Virus record (IMG/VR): IMGVR_UViG_3300029258_002161
Location: 1-36,993 of that record
DNA: 36,993 nucleotides
Strand: one strand, 5' to 3'
From: a virus
The notes under the pieces were generated by a model. That model was not told where the DNA came from. It made no database searches and saw nothing but the letters and a program-made list of their open reading frames with translations. Of the stretch, positions 21,700-30,657 are shown piece after piece; positions within the stretch are counted from its first letter, which is position 1, and each line of letters begins with the position of its first letter. A program made the translations under genes and the position numbers.

Positions 21700-22113
21700 A
21701 TGGCAAAAGTGTTTCGATTATCGGACGCGGTGGGAACAGACGACTGGAGTAAAATTCAGGTGTTGACTCTGCCGAGCAATGCTAAAGATGACACCCCCGT
21801 TACGTTCCACGATTCAGGTGGTAGCGACTATCAGGTTCCTGCCAATACCCTATTCATCAGCATCTCCGCATTGATGACAATTCCGTCAGGAGAAGATGGT
21901 CGTGTTGGAGAGTCAGATGCAGGGGATGGGGCGCTGACGAGGGAAGTGCTATATATCAAGGATGCAACGGGTGGTCAGCTTGAGATGTTTGGTGACGCAC
22001 AAATGATCGGGGTTTTTCGTGCTGGTAAGTACGTCACTGCGGAAAGCACACATAGCATCACCGGTATAGCATCGGGAGCGGTGCTTATTGGCGTTGAAGT
22101 CTCAACGGCGTAG
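21700..22113 (+). CDS. Virion-associated protein, tandem paralogue 1 (137 aa)
   Basis: AGGTG precedes the ATG. It shares LPSNAKDD, P(V/I)TFHD, DYQVPA and a GESxxGDGA block with the next gene, so the two arose by duplication. The fold is probably a beta-sandwich. Base composition is clearly lower in GC than the flanking genes, suggesting recent acquisition. A surface or fibre-associated role is inferred from neighbours. Confidence 0.65.
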   Translation: MAKVFRLSDAVGTDDWSKIQVLTLPSNAKDDTPVTFHDSGGSDYQVPANTLFISISALMTIPSGEDGRVGESDAGDGALTREVLYIKDATGGQLEMFGDAQMIGVFRAGKYVTAESTHSITGIASGAVLIGVEVSTA

Positions 22114-22121
22114 GAGGAAAA

Positions 22122-22556
22122 ATGACTCACGGGATAAGATTGCGGGGCAATGCGATAACAAACGCCGGCAGTGATTTGAAAATATTGGTGTTGCCCTCGA
22201 ATGCGAAGGACGACGTACCAATCACGTTTCACGATGAGGATGGAAACGACTACCAAGTTCCAGCCGACACTGTGTTTGTACCAATCCTCATTCGCCCTTG
22301 CGCAGAATTTACGGCTAATATAAATATACGAATAGGTGAATCTGCATCTGGTGACGGTGCCATTGCGACAGAGCGTGTCTATGTAGATTCGGATGCAATC
22401 AGCAACACCGCGCAATACCCGTATACATTGGAGGATCTGCCGTTTCTCTATTTTGCAGCCTCAACGTATATTACGGCAGAGACGACTAGCACAAATGTTG
22501 CGTACGAGTTGATCGCTGGATCGTTGATCGTGGGATTGGAGTTTTCTACCAGCTAG
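22122..22556 (+). CDS. Virion-associated protein, tandem paralogue 2 (144 aa)
   Basis: AGGAGG lies 5 nt before the ATG. It has the same core blocks as the gene just upstream, with diverged N-terminus and loops. The GC content is again low relative to the structural cassette. Both end in a V(G)(V/L)E(F/V)S strand. Function is unknown, with a probable role in host binding or decoration. Confidence 0.65.
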   Translation: MTHGIRLRGNAITNAGSDLKILVLPSNAKDDVPITFHDEDGNDYQVPADTVFVPILIRPCAEFTANINIRIGESASGDGAIATERVYVDSDAISNTAQYPYTLEDLPFLYFAASTYITAETTSTNVAYELIAGSLIVGLEFSTS

Positions 22557-22563
22557 GGGGAAT

Positions 22564-23013
22564 ATGCCTACAGAAGCAGAGATCAATCAAATTTATTTGG
22601 ATGCCATCACTATGGCACAGGCGCAGATGGACGCTGAAGAAATCACACACGGCGAATATCACACAACGCTGAAATCGGCGCACGCCACGTGCGTTGCGGA
22701 TATGTGGACCCACGGCTACATCAAGCCGACCGTAACGCGATTGGAGATCGACGCCGAGCAGATCGAGGCGGACGGCGTGGATACCGCGACGCTGACCGTG
22801 CAGGGGACGAATGGCAAATCTATCGACCTGGCTGTGTATTTCCTGGCTACTCCAGAGGAGGGAGATGTGCTGGAGCTTGATCTGGATGAGAATGGAGATG
22901 CGACAGCGATAATCGGGCCATTCGGGGCTGGAGCGACGGGCACGTTGCGCGTAGAGCCGGGCGAGGATACTTGGGGTGACTTTTATGCAGAGGTGGAGGT
23001 GATCGATGCCTGA
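22564..23013 (+). CDS. Hypothetical structural protein (149 aa)
   Basis: The N-terminal ~45 residues are helical (AEINQIYLDAITMAQAQMDA). The rest is a probable immunoglobulin-like domain (TVTRLEIDAEQIEADGVDTA at about 55-74, then further strands), where ADGVDTATLTV matches a bacterial Ig-like pattern. It overlaps the next gene by 8 bases. It may attach to the neck or to a fibre. Confidence 0.6.
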   Translation: MPTEAEINQIYLDAITMAQAQMDAEEITHGEYHTTLKSAHATCVADMWTHGYIKPTVTRLEIDAEQIEADGVDTATLTVQGTNGKSIDLAVYFLATPEEGDVLELDLDENGDATAIIGPFGAGATGTLRVEPGEDTWGDFYAEVEVIDA

Positions 23014-23305
23014 GATTGTCATCAGACCAGACGGTAGTGTGGGAGCAAATCTGATAGATGCGGATGTGACGGCCTCGCCCCACTGGGCGGTGGTCGACGC
23101 ATTCAATCCAGGGCAGGAGAAGCCGCTCAACGCCACTCGCAATTGGCACGGGCACCAGATCACGCTCGATTGCTACGTCACGCAGGTCGTCGTGGACGAT
23201 TTCCTGGCCAGCAACCTGGATGTTGGCGATTTCGTGCTGGTCGATTTCGTGGATGGCGATCTGGACAAGCCCGTCGCCGTCACCAAGATTTACAAGAGCT
23301 GGTGA
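23006..23305 (+). CDS. Small hypothetical neck or tail protein (99 aa)
   Basis: GGAGGTG precedes the ATG. Beta-rich with VVVDDFLASNLDVGDFVLVD in the second half. It is coupled to genes on both sides, between the Ig-like protein and the gp10-like protein, which suggests head-tail joining. No family is recognised. Confidence 0.55.
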   Translation: MPEIVIRPDGSVGANLIDADVTASPHWAVVDAFNPGQEKPLNATRNWHGHQITLDCYVTQVVVDDFLASNLDVGDFVLVDFVDGDLDKPVAVTKIYKSW

Positions 23306-23673
23306 TGGCCGACAGTCAGGTGAACTGGTACGAAAACGACGTGCTCCTGGTCGTGGACGAGGCGAAGGACGAGTTGCTGACGCGGCTTGCCTTCCAGGGG
23401 GAGGGGTACGCCAAGCGCGACGCGCCGGTGGATACGGGCTTTATGCGCAACGCCATTTATGGCTTCGGTCCCAGTGGCTCGCATCGGGCAGAGGGGCAAG
23501 AGATGGCGGACCCGCCGAAATTGGGGCCGGGTGAGGCGGCCATCCACGGGGCGGCGAATTATACCATCTATCAGGAGGAGCGGGTGGGCTTTATGTACAA
23601 GGCGCTGGAGCAGCTCAAGCGGATCGCGGGCGGCGTGATCCGCGAGGTGGGCAAGGAGCATTTTGGTGGTTGA
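23305..23673 (+). CDS. HK97 gp10-like tail completion protein
   Basis: ATG 23305 overlaps the previous TGA. The 122-residue protein contains the signature of HK97 gp10-type proteins: RDAPVDTGFMRNAIY (about residues 38-52), then AAIHGAANYTIYQEE with FMYKALE near the C-terminus. These proteins sit at the head-tail interface. Family is clear, exact contact is inferred. Confidence 0.8.
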   Translation: MADSQVNWYENDVLLVVDEAKDELLTRLAFQGEGYAKRDAPVDTGFMRNAIYGFGPSGSHRAEGQEMADPPKLGPGEAAIHGAANYTIYQEERVGFMYKALEQLKRIAGGVIREVGKEHFGG

Positions 23674-24058
23674 CGTGCACGCGGTCCTACTCGCTTTCTT
23701 GGAGAGCGAGTTATCGGACGTAGAGATCTATGCCGGCCGCTCGGAGCCGCCGAGCGGATACCGGCTGACGGATGGGGATTGCATCGTCTTCCGGGCGCGG
23801 GGCGGCGGGCCGGATTACGATGACGCGCTGTTGATTCCGAGCGTGCAGTTCAAGTGCTACGGGGTCGACGGAAACAAGGAATCGAGCGAGATTGAGTCGT
23901 TCGAGCTGTATCGCTCGTTGTATGATGCGCTTCACAACGGCCACAATTCGGGCATTCTCTACGCAGAGAGCGAGACGTTGGGGCAGTTGTTGGATGAACC
24001 GGAGACGGGGTGGCACTATGTGCTGGCTCACTTCCGGGTGATGATCAGGCAGTCATAA
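23666..24058 (+). CDS. Tail terminator-like protein (130 aa)
   Basis: I choose GTG 23666, 7 nt after GGAG; a TTG at 23663 is possible. The sequence AVLLAFLESELSDVEIYAGR, then GDCIVFRARGG and LIPSVQFKCYG, matches the order of small tail-terminator/neck proteins that cap the tail tube. It lies directly before the tube gene, as usual. Confidence 0.7.
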   Translation: MVDVHAVLLAFLESELSDVEIYAGRSEPPSGYRLTDGDCIVFRARGGGPDYDDALLIPSVQFKCYGVDGNKESSEIESFELYRSLYDALHNGHNSGILYAESETLGQLLDEPETGWHYVLAHFRVMIRQS

Positions 24059-24078
24059 GGGAGATGTAAGGAGGCAAT

Positions 24079-24696
24079 ATGGGTACACCAAGTGTTACAA
24101 ATCTGGTCAAGACGGGCGCGGTCTTGTGGGAGGCGCCGGTCGGTGAGAGCAAGCCCGACGCGACGACCGTCGATTTCGGCGACTCGTGGGGCGGCAACTG
24201 GGAGCGCGCGGGCTACACCAAGGCACCGTTCACTGCCGCCTACGAGAGCGAGGAGGCAGACATCACCGTCGAGGAGGTGCTGGCCGCGGTCAAGCGCTTC
24301 CGCATCGGCGAATCGCTCGTCTGTGAGACGGTGCTGGCAGAGTTGACGGCAGAATATCTCCAGCTCGCGGCCAGTAACCAGGATACGGTCAGTGAGGTCG
24401 CAGCCGGGGCCAGCCAGGATGGGTACGAGGAGACCGGTCTGGGCGGCGAGGTGGTGCTGACCGAGCGGGCCTGGGGCGTCGAGGGGATGTTCATCGAGAG
24501 CGATGGCACCGAGCAGCCGATCCGTATCTTTATTCACAAGGGGACGGCGGTGCTCAACGGCGCGCTCGAATTCTCGAAAAAGGGCGACGACTATCCCGGC
24601 ATCCCGATCCAGATCAAGGCGCTCGCCGACACGTCCCAGAGTCGCGGGCAAGAGCTGATGCTCTGGCAGCGGGTGACGGCGGAGAAAACGAGCTGA
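24079..24696 (+). CDS. Major tail tube protein
   Basis: AAGGAGG precedes the ATG. The 205-residue protein lies between the terminator-like and chaperone genes. It has a beta-sandwich-type sequence with a DSWGGNWERAGYTKAPFTAAY motif divided over residues 34-54, typical of siphovirus tube subunits of this group. Stacked hexamers of it would form the tube whose length the tape measure sets. Confidence 0.8.
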   Translation: MGTPSVTNLVKTGAVLWEAPVGESKPDATTVDFGDSWGGNWERAGYTKAPFTAAYESEEADITVEEVLAAVKRFRIGESLVCETVLAELTAEYLQLAASNQDTVSEVAAGASQDGYEETGLGGEVVLTERAWGVEGMFIESDGTEQPIRIFIHKGTAVLNGALEFSKKGDDYPGIPIQIKALADTSQSRGQELMLWQRVTAEKTS

Positions 24697-25082
24697 TGCG
24701 CACGGTGAAGGTTACGCTCGGAGGGACGACGCACACCGTCCAGGAGTTGCGCAGCCGCGAAAACGCGGCCTGGCGGCAGGAGTTGGAGAGCCATTTCGAG
24801 GATTTGGCGCAGCTCCTGGACGACGCGCCGGGTCTGGACCTGACGGACGGCCAGGCATTGGCGGGGTTGGTGCGGTCGGTCTCGGGGAAGCTGTTGCGTA
24901 GCGTGGATGTGATTCGCGAGCTGGTGCTGGCCTACGCGCCCGATCTGGAGGGCGCGCTCGATGAGGCGTATGACAGCGAGATGCTCGACGCATTTACCAA
25001 GATCCTGGGGCTGGCGTACCCTTTTGGCTCGGTGCTGGAGAGCCTGCTCAAAGTGGCGGAGCTTGGCTCTCCAGGGGCATAG
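24696..25082 (+). CDS. Tail assembly chaperone (gpG-like)
   Basis: The 128-residue acidic helical protein begins at the tube stop (ATG overlapping TGA). Such genes before the tape measure encode chaperones that coat it before tube polymerisation. The downstream open frame in -1 phase suggests a longer frameshift product. Confidence 0.75.
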   Translation: MRTVKVTLGGTTHTVQELRSRENAAWRQELESHFEDLAQLLDDAPGLDLTDGQALAGLVRSVSGKLLRSVDVIRELVLAYAPDLEGALDEAYDSEMLDAFTKILGLAYPFGSVLESLLKVAELGSPGA

Positions 25083-25327
25083 ACCACGCGGAGCTGGCGC
25101 TGAGCCAGTGGGGGATCTGGGACGACGAGCTGGAGCCGGTGCTGCTGGCAGAGCTGGAGGCGGCCTATCTGCGCCGTCTCCATTTCGAGGCGCAAGTGAT
25201 GGCTTCGGCCTTCCTTGGGCCGGTGGCGGGCAGCGTGGGATCGAGCGGTGTGGTCGTGGGGGCCACCGGGAAGCGGTATCAACAGATCTCGCCGCAGGCG
25301 ATGCTGGCGCAAATAGCGGGGCGATGA
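25052..25327 (+). CDS. Frameshift extension of the tail chaperone (gpT-like)
   Basis: The -1 frame is open from at least 25052, across the gpG stop at 25080-25082, to 25327. It encodes SQWGIWDDELEPVLLAELE and an alpha-helical stretch, with no ribosome-binding site for its own early start. This is the lambda G/GT arrangement. I cannot fix the slip site; the AGGGGCA at 25073-25079 is a weak candidate. A GTG at 25139 could give a separate short protein. Confidence 0.6.
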   Translation, partial: SGGAWLSRGIDHAELALSQWGIWDDELEPVLLAELEAAYLRRLHFEAQVMASAFLGPVAGSVGSSGVVVGATGKRYQQISPQAMLAQIAGR

Positions 25328-25343
25328 TTCGGGGATAGATAGT

Positions 25344-26930
25344 ATGGCAATAACACTTGGCGACGCGATTGTCTATCTGAGGGGTAATTCGGAGGCGCTC
25401 GACCGCGCGCTGGGGCAGGCGGAAAAGCAGACACGGGGGACGGTCGGGCGTCTCGGCGGGGTGCTGAAAAAGGGGATCGGCGTGGCCGCGGCGGGCGCGG
25501 CCACGGCTGTCGTGGGCATCGGCGCGGCTGCGGTTGGGATGGGCGTCAAGGCGTTTTCCGAGTTCGAGACAACGAGAGCGACGTTGAATGAATTGCGGGC
25601 ATCGTTTACCGACACGGCAGATGATTGGATTAGGTGGTCGAAGCGGATGCAGCGCGAGACGACATTCAGCGACGAATCGTTTCAGAGCGCGGCCAGCGGG
25701 ATGAGGACGCTGGTGGAGAGCTATGGGATGGGTGAGGACCAGGTGCGCGGCCTGATCACGGCGAGCGCGGATCTGGCGGCGCTGAAAAAGATCGACCTGG
25801 CGGAGGCATCGGAACGGGTCCAGGCAGCGATGCGCGGCGAGGCGGAGAGCGCCGAGTTCCTGGGGCTGACGCTAAACGACACCTATATGAAGAATATGGC
25901 CTTTGATGGGTCGTTGTCGGAGACGTGGGAGACGCTATCGGATGCGGAAAAGGCACAATACAGGTATCAGGAAGCATTGAATCAGATGGCCTATGCTCAG
26001 GGCGAGGCGGGCAAGCAGGCGGCGACGTTTTCGGGGTCGGTGGCGCGGATTAAGAACGTCGCTCAAGATGCGTGGGCTACGGTGGGCGGGGCGTTGGCTC
26101 CGGTGTTGGATACTCTGGGGACAAATCTAGCGAATGACGTGATCCCGATCATCGAGACGGGCGCGGACGTGTTTCAACGGTTTACCAGCGGCCTCCAGGA
26201 GGGCAAAGAGCCAATCGACGCTTTCAGAGATTCAATTGAGGGCGTATTCCCACCTGAAACAGTCGCGCGTTTGGTTGCCTTTGCCGAACAGGTGAAACAA
26301 TGGGGTGAGCAATTCCGGGCGGGCTTTCGGCCCTTTCAGGAGCAGATCGCGCCTCGATTGCGTGAGTTTAGAGACGAGATCCAGCCGAAACTGGTCGAGC
26401 TGGGCGAGAAACTCAAAGAGGTGTGGGGGAAATTGACGGACGCGCTGGCGCCGCTGGCCGAAAAGCTGGGCATCAGCACGGAGGAGGGAGGCGGATTCGC
26501 CGAGTTTCTCGGCCAATTGGCGGGCCTGGCAGTGTGGAACACGCTCGATTTTTACTTAACCGCATTGATTGGCTTGATCGACCTATTCATCGCCGGGCTG
26601 GAAGGCATCGGTAACATCATCGACGCGACCGTGCAGGGGGTGGAGAAACTAACGGGCGTTTTTGATAGCTTGACGCAAAACATCGAATTGCCCGAATGGT
26701 TGCAGCCAGGCAGCGCGACGCCATTCGAGGAGGGGCTGCGTGGCATCGCGGACGCGATCAATCAGATGCCCAGCCTATCGGAGAAACTGAGCGCGTCGGG
26801 CCTGGGCGGTGCGGGCAGCGGGCAGAGCGTCACGGACAACCGGCAGAGCGTGACGATGTACGGCCCACAATTCACTGGCGTCCAGGACGCGGGCGGGTTA
26901 CTCGAGCAGCTCGCGGCGCTGGCGGCATAG
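25344..26930 (+). CDS. Tape measure protein
   Basis: The 528-residue protein has an Ala/Gly-rich membrane-type segment at about 45-70 (GIGVAAAGAATAVVGIGAAA). The TMP-like region has the blocks FSEFETTRATLNELRASFTD and MRTLVESYGMGEDQVRGLI, then coiled helices (FQEQIAPRLREF, KLVELGEKLKEVW) and a second hydrophobic stretch near 395-425. With about 1.5 A of tail per residue, the tail would be roughly 80 nm. No peptidoglycan hydrolase domain is apparent. It is short for the family. Confidence 0.88.
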   Translation: MAITLGDAIVYLRGNSEALDRALGQAEKQTRGTVGRLGGVLKKGIGVAAAGAATAVVGIGAAAVGMGVKAFSEFETTRATLNELRASFTDTADDWIRWSKRMQRETTFSDESFQSAASGMRTLVESYGMGEDQVRGLITASADLAALKKIDLAEASERVQAAMRGEAESAEFLGLTLNDTYMKNMAFDGSLSETWETLSDAEKAQYRYQEALNQMAYAQGEAGKQAATFSGSVARIKNVAQDAWATVGGALAPVLDTLGTNLANDVIPIIETGADVFQRFTSGLQEGKEPIDAFRDSIEGVFPPETVARLVAFAEQVKQWGEQFRAGFRPFQEQIAPRLREFRDEIQPKLVELGEKLKEVWGKLTDALAPLAEKLGISTEEGGGFAEFLGQLAGLAVWNTLDFYLTALIGLIDLFIAGLEGIGNIIDATVQGVEKLTGVFDSLTQNIELPEWLQPGSATPFEEGLRGIADAINQMPSLSEKLSASGLGGAGSGQSVTDNRQSVTMYGPQFTGVQDAGGLLEQLAALAA

Positions 26931-26937
26931 GAGGGGT

Positions 26938-29900
26938 ATGGCATTACGACCATTTGCGATTGACGGTCTCGTCATCAGCGAGGGGGTGGACTATTCCGAC
27001 GCGAGCGTCGTCTCGTTGCTGGTCGAGGCGACGGGGCTGGGCCAGGTGCAGCCGCAGTATGCCAGGCGGCACGGTCGGAGGCCGGTCATCTCTGGCGTGG
27101 AGCTGCCCGCGCGGCGCCTTTTCCTGGAGAGTTGGTTCGTCGACAATTACTGGAAGGCGAACAAGCGGCTGCTCTACCAGTACCTCAACGCAGAGCGGGG
27201 CGAGACGCGGCGGCTGCTGGCCGGGGATTCTGTCCCGCCTGGCCTGGCGATGCAGGATGGTCTCTTGGCGATGGGGCCGTGGGACGTCTATGTGGACGAC
27301 GACGCGGCCTGGCACGTGCGCGACTTGCTCCAGCCGGACGATGTGGAGGCGGATCTCAGCGGGGCGGTCCATTTCATTGGCACCGACCAGACCTCGGCGA
27401 CGGTGGTGGACGAGGCGACGATCAACTATCTCCACAACCCGGTCGCCGGTGGGAGCAGCGGGTACAACGACTATGGGACCGGCACGGTCTCGCGCACGTC
27501 GAGCTACGACCTGTACTCGGATTGCGACGAGTACGCTTATCAGATCGACTGCCTGGCTGAAAACGACGGCGGGCAATGGACGCTCGACACGCTCGCCAAT
27601 GAGATCCACGTCGTCTCTTTCTGGCGGCGGGACAGTGAGGCACTCACGCTCCAGGTATCGCTCGATGGGACGAACTGGCACACGGTAGCGCAGGGCCAGA
27701 GCAGTGGCCTGTGGACGCGCTACGAGGCGGAGATCCCCGCAGCGCAGGCGAACGGCTCGACGACGTTGACCATCCGCACGACGGGCGGGGCGTACACGGC
27801 GGAGCCGGGCGTCTGGACGACGTCGGACTCGGATGCCTGGTCGGATGACGCGGCGGACGCGGATGCCTGGACCTCGTTTGAATTTGCAGTGACGATCATC
27901 CTTGACGGCCTCCAGGTGGAGAAATCTTCGACTGTGAGCACGCTGGTCTGGGGCGGCCTGGCCGGGTATTCCTGGGAGGGGACGGCGCACAACAGCGCGA
28001 CCCAGCAGGATTGGCACGTGGACGCGGGCGACGAGTACGACGACCAGACGCGGGCCATCGTCATCGAGGAGGCGACGACGAACCTGGTCAAGAACCCGGT
28101 GGCGGGCGCGGCGGGGAATTTCGGGAATGTAGCGAGCGGCACGGTGGCGCGCTCGCAGGATGTGTATCTGTTCGACCAGCAGAACCTCTACAGCTTCAAA
28201 ATCACGACGACGGCGAGCGGCGACGGCGGCTCGTGGACAATAGCGGCGGCGGCGAACGCGATCCATTTCGTCACCTTCTGGCAGTACGGCCAGGCTCCGA
28301 ACGACATCCAGGTCTCGCTCGATAACTCGAACTGGCACGACGTGGCGGAGACGGTCGCGGATGGCGACTGGACGCGGTACGGCGCGCAGATTCCAGCGGC
28401 GCAGGCGAACGGCTCGACCACACTGTACATCAAACAGAACGGGGCCGGGGCGGGCAGTTTCTACGTGGACGGCCTCCAGGTCGAGCAGAAACTCTACCCG
28501 ACCTCGCTCTGTCACGGGGCGATGGGCGAGGAGTATGCCTGGGACAGCACGGAGCACGGGAGCAAATCGACGCGCACAGTGACAAAGGTGGACCTGAGCG
28601 ATGAGGTGACGTTGATTTCAGCCAACAGCTCGCTGACGTTTCACCTGGTCGTGCAGATGCCGTATGCCGCCGATGACGACTGGCCAGACGAGGCGATCTT
28701 GTGCGACGCGCGCGGGGCGAGCGACAACGCGCGGATCTATTTGGAGTATGAGGACAGCGACGACAAGTTCCACGTTTATATCAACGGCTCGGACCGGTTT
28801 CAATCAAGCGCGCAGACATTCAGCGCGGGCGATTGGTTGCATTTGACGTTGGTGGTGGATTTTGCTGGAGAAGCGCGATTGTACGTGGATGGCTCGCGGG
28901 ATGGTTGCACGAGTATCACGGGCCTGGACGCGCCCACACTGACGGACTGGATGCTGGGGAGTGATTACAACGGCGCAAACCAGGCGAACATCGCCATCGC
29001 CGAGTTCCTGGTGGCCGCTTGCGCACTCAACTGCTCGGAAGCGGCCTGGCTGTACGCACAGGATCCGTGGCGCGCTCGCTGGCTCGATGTACTGGCCGAG
29101 CATCCCCAGCCGAGGAGCGAGGGCGGGCGTCGGCTGGCCTTTGCGACGGTGACACCGCTCGACATCGACGGCGACATCCGCTGGCGCAGCCGGGACGGTG
29201 ATGTGGCATTCTGGCGCGTCCACGCAACAGGTGAGGATCTGCGGGTAACAGTGACAAGCGAGGATGAGGTGTACCCGGAGCTGCGCATCACGCCGACAGC
29301 GGCCAAAAGCGGCGGATTCGATTACAAGCGTTTCTCGCCGGTGGTGTGGAACAGTGACAGCAGCGCGGGCGCTCATCCGATCTGCATCGAGCCAGCCGAC
29401 CTGACCGGCAAGGCACAGGCGGATGGAGACGACGTGCGGGTGTACGTGGACGGCGTGGAAGTGGACCGCTGGCTGGGCGGCACGGTCCCCAGCGCGATGA
29501 AGATCTGGTGCTATATGGATTTCGAGCCAGCCGCAAGTGCGACGCTGGGCGTGGCCATTGGGTCGGGCGACACGATCACGACTATCACAGCGAGCACAAG
29601 TATCTCCGACTTTCCATCATCTGGGCTATTGTTCATTGATAGTGAGGTATTCATCTACACGGCCAAGAATTCGACGACCTCGACCTTTTCTGGCGTGACC
29701 CGGGCAGCTCGTGGCACGTCGGCGGCGGCGCACACGACGTCTGACACCATCTACTGGATACAGCACGACGTCTGGGTCTACTATGGCGATTCGACGTTGA
29801 GTGCGCCTGATGTGGATGATGATTATAAACCAGCGTTCGACCTCGACAACAGTGATAATGGCTCGTGGGATTACAACAATTTCGGTGAGGATGATGAGCT

Positions 29901-30657
29901 GCGTGGGATGCAGTGGGCGAAACAGGTTATTCAGTATGACTCGCGCCGCCCGAACTGGGATTTCTACACCGCCAATCACAAGACTGATGCCGATCCGTGG
30001 GAGGAAATTGGGATTTTTGAAGACACGTGGGAATACGGGGTGGGTTCATTCTGCGTCTATTCCCCATTGCCCATTTCTAATGTGAATTTTGCTAACGGCG
30101 AACGGTATACGTCATTTTCATCCGGTTGCGATATAGGATACGTGGAATCGAGCATTGATGGAAGTACGTGGACTACCGAGTACACAATCACGACCGTTAA
30201 TCCGACTACTTGGGAGAACTGGAGCTATAATAGCGCCATCACGTCGGGGACCCATTATGTCAGACTGCGAAACAGAAGCGTAAACTCTGCGGTTTCGCAG
30301 TGGCGGATAGAATGTGCTGATGTGACGCTGACGTTAGATTCGAGCTATACTCCAGACGTGACGGTCGGTGACGAGCAGAACAATTACCCACTTAATTGCA
30401 CGATCATCAATTCGACGACAGGAGAGGCCATTACGCTGGAAGTGAATATCGAGGTAGACACGGTATTGATCGTGAACACCGACACCAAGACGGTGAGCCT
30501 GGTGGACGGGACGAAACTCCAGTACGCACTGACGCCGGATAGCACGCGGCGGGACTGGCTGCGGCTCACGCCAGGCGTCAACGATCTCGACTTTGCCGAG
30601 ACGGGAGCGAACGAGCTAGAGATCGAAATTATATGGGATCGGAGGTATTTCGAGTGA
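26938..30657 (+). CDS. Giant distal-tail protein with inserted carbohydrate-binding-like domains
   Basis: The 1239 residues appear to be a Dit protein split by insertions. Residues 1-150 resemble the Dit N-terminus, and 1149-1239 the C-terminal half (NYPLNCTIINSTTGEAI, VNTDTKTVSLVDGT, LRLTPGVNDLDF, ending WDRRYFE). Between them are two tandem homologous modules (about 160-325 and 378-520; shared NPVAG, DGGxWT, IHxVxFW, SLDxxNWH and AEIPAAQANGSTTL-type blocks), a LamG/concanavalin-like module (about 560-715) and a further beta-rich part (about 760-1140). Ordinary Dit proteins are about 250-300 residues. The modules probably bind surface glycans of the host. Confidence 0.75.
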   Translation: MALRPFAIDGLVISEGVDYSDASVVSLLVEATGLGQVQPQYARRHGRRPVISGVELPARRLFLESWFVDNYWKANKRLLYQYLNAERGETRRLLAGDSVPPGLAMQDGLLAMGPWDVYVDDDAAWHVRDLLQPDDVEADLSGAVHFIGTDQTSATVVDEATINYLHNPVAGGSSGYNDYGTGTVSRTSSYDLYSDCDEYAYQIDCLAENDGGQWTLDTLANEIHVVSFWRRDSEALTLQVSLDGTNWHTVAQGQSSGLWTRYEAEIPAAQANGSTTLTIRTTGGAYTAEPGVWTTSDSDAWSDDAADADAWTSFEFAVTIILDGLQVEKSSTVSTLVWGGLAGYSWEGTAHNSATQQDWHVDAGDEYDDQTRAIVIEEATTNLVKNPVAGAAGNFGNVASGTVARSQDVYLFDQQNLYSFKITTTASGDGGSWTIAAAANAIHFVTFWQYGQAPNDIQVSLDNSNWHDVAETVADGDWTRYGAQIPAAQANGSTTLYIKQNGAGAGSFYVDGLQVEQKLYPTSLCHGAMGEEYAWDSTEHGSKSTRTVTKVDLSDEVTLISANSSLTFHLVVQMPYAADDDWPDEAILCDARGASDNARIYLEYEDSDDKFHVYINGSDRFQSSAQTFSAGDWLHLTLVVDFAGEARLYVDGSRDGCTSITGLDAPTLTDWMLGSDYNGANQANIAIAEFLVAACALNCSEAAWLYAQDPWRARWLDVLAEHPQPRSEGGRRLAFATVTPLDIDGDIRWRSRDGDVAFWRVHATGEDLRVTVTSEDEVYPELRITPTAAKSGGFDYKRFSPVVWNSDSSAGAHPICIEPADLTGKAQADGDDVRVYVDGVEVDRWLGGTVPSAMKIWCYMDFEPAASATLGVAIGSGDTITTITASTSISDFPSSGLLFIDSEVFIYTAKNSTTSTFSGVTRAARGTSAAAHTTSDTIYWIQHDVWVYYGDSTLSAPDVDDDYKPAFDLDNSDNGSWDYNNFGEDDELRGMQWAKQVIQYDSRRPNWDFYTANHKTDADPWEEIGIFEDTWEYGVGSFCVYSPLPISNVNFANGERYTSFSSGCDIGYVESSIDGSTWTTEYTITTVNPTTWENWSYNSAITSGTHYVRLRNRSVNSAVSQWRIECADVTLTLDSSYTPDVTVGDEQNNYPLNCTIINSTTGEAITLEVNIEVDTVLIVNTDTKTVSLVDGTKLQYALTPDSTRRDWLRLTPGVNDLDFAETGANELEIEIIWDRRYFE

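Noticed and set aside
24092-24346. Arg/Ser-rich rightward frame inside the tail tube gene
   Set aside because: It is a shifted frame of the tube gene with biased composition and no initiation signal.
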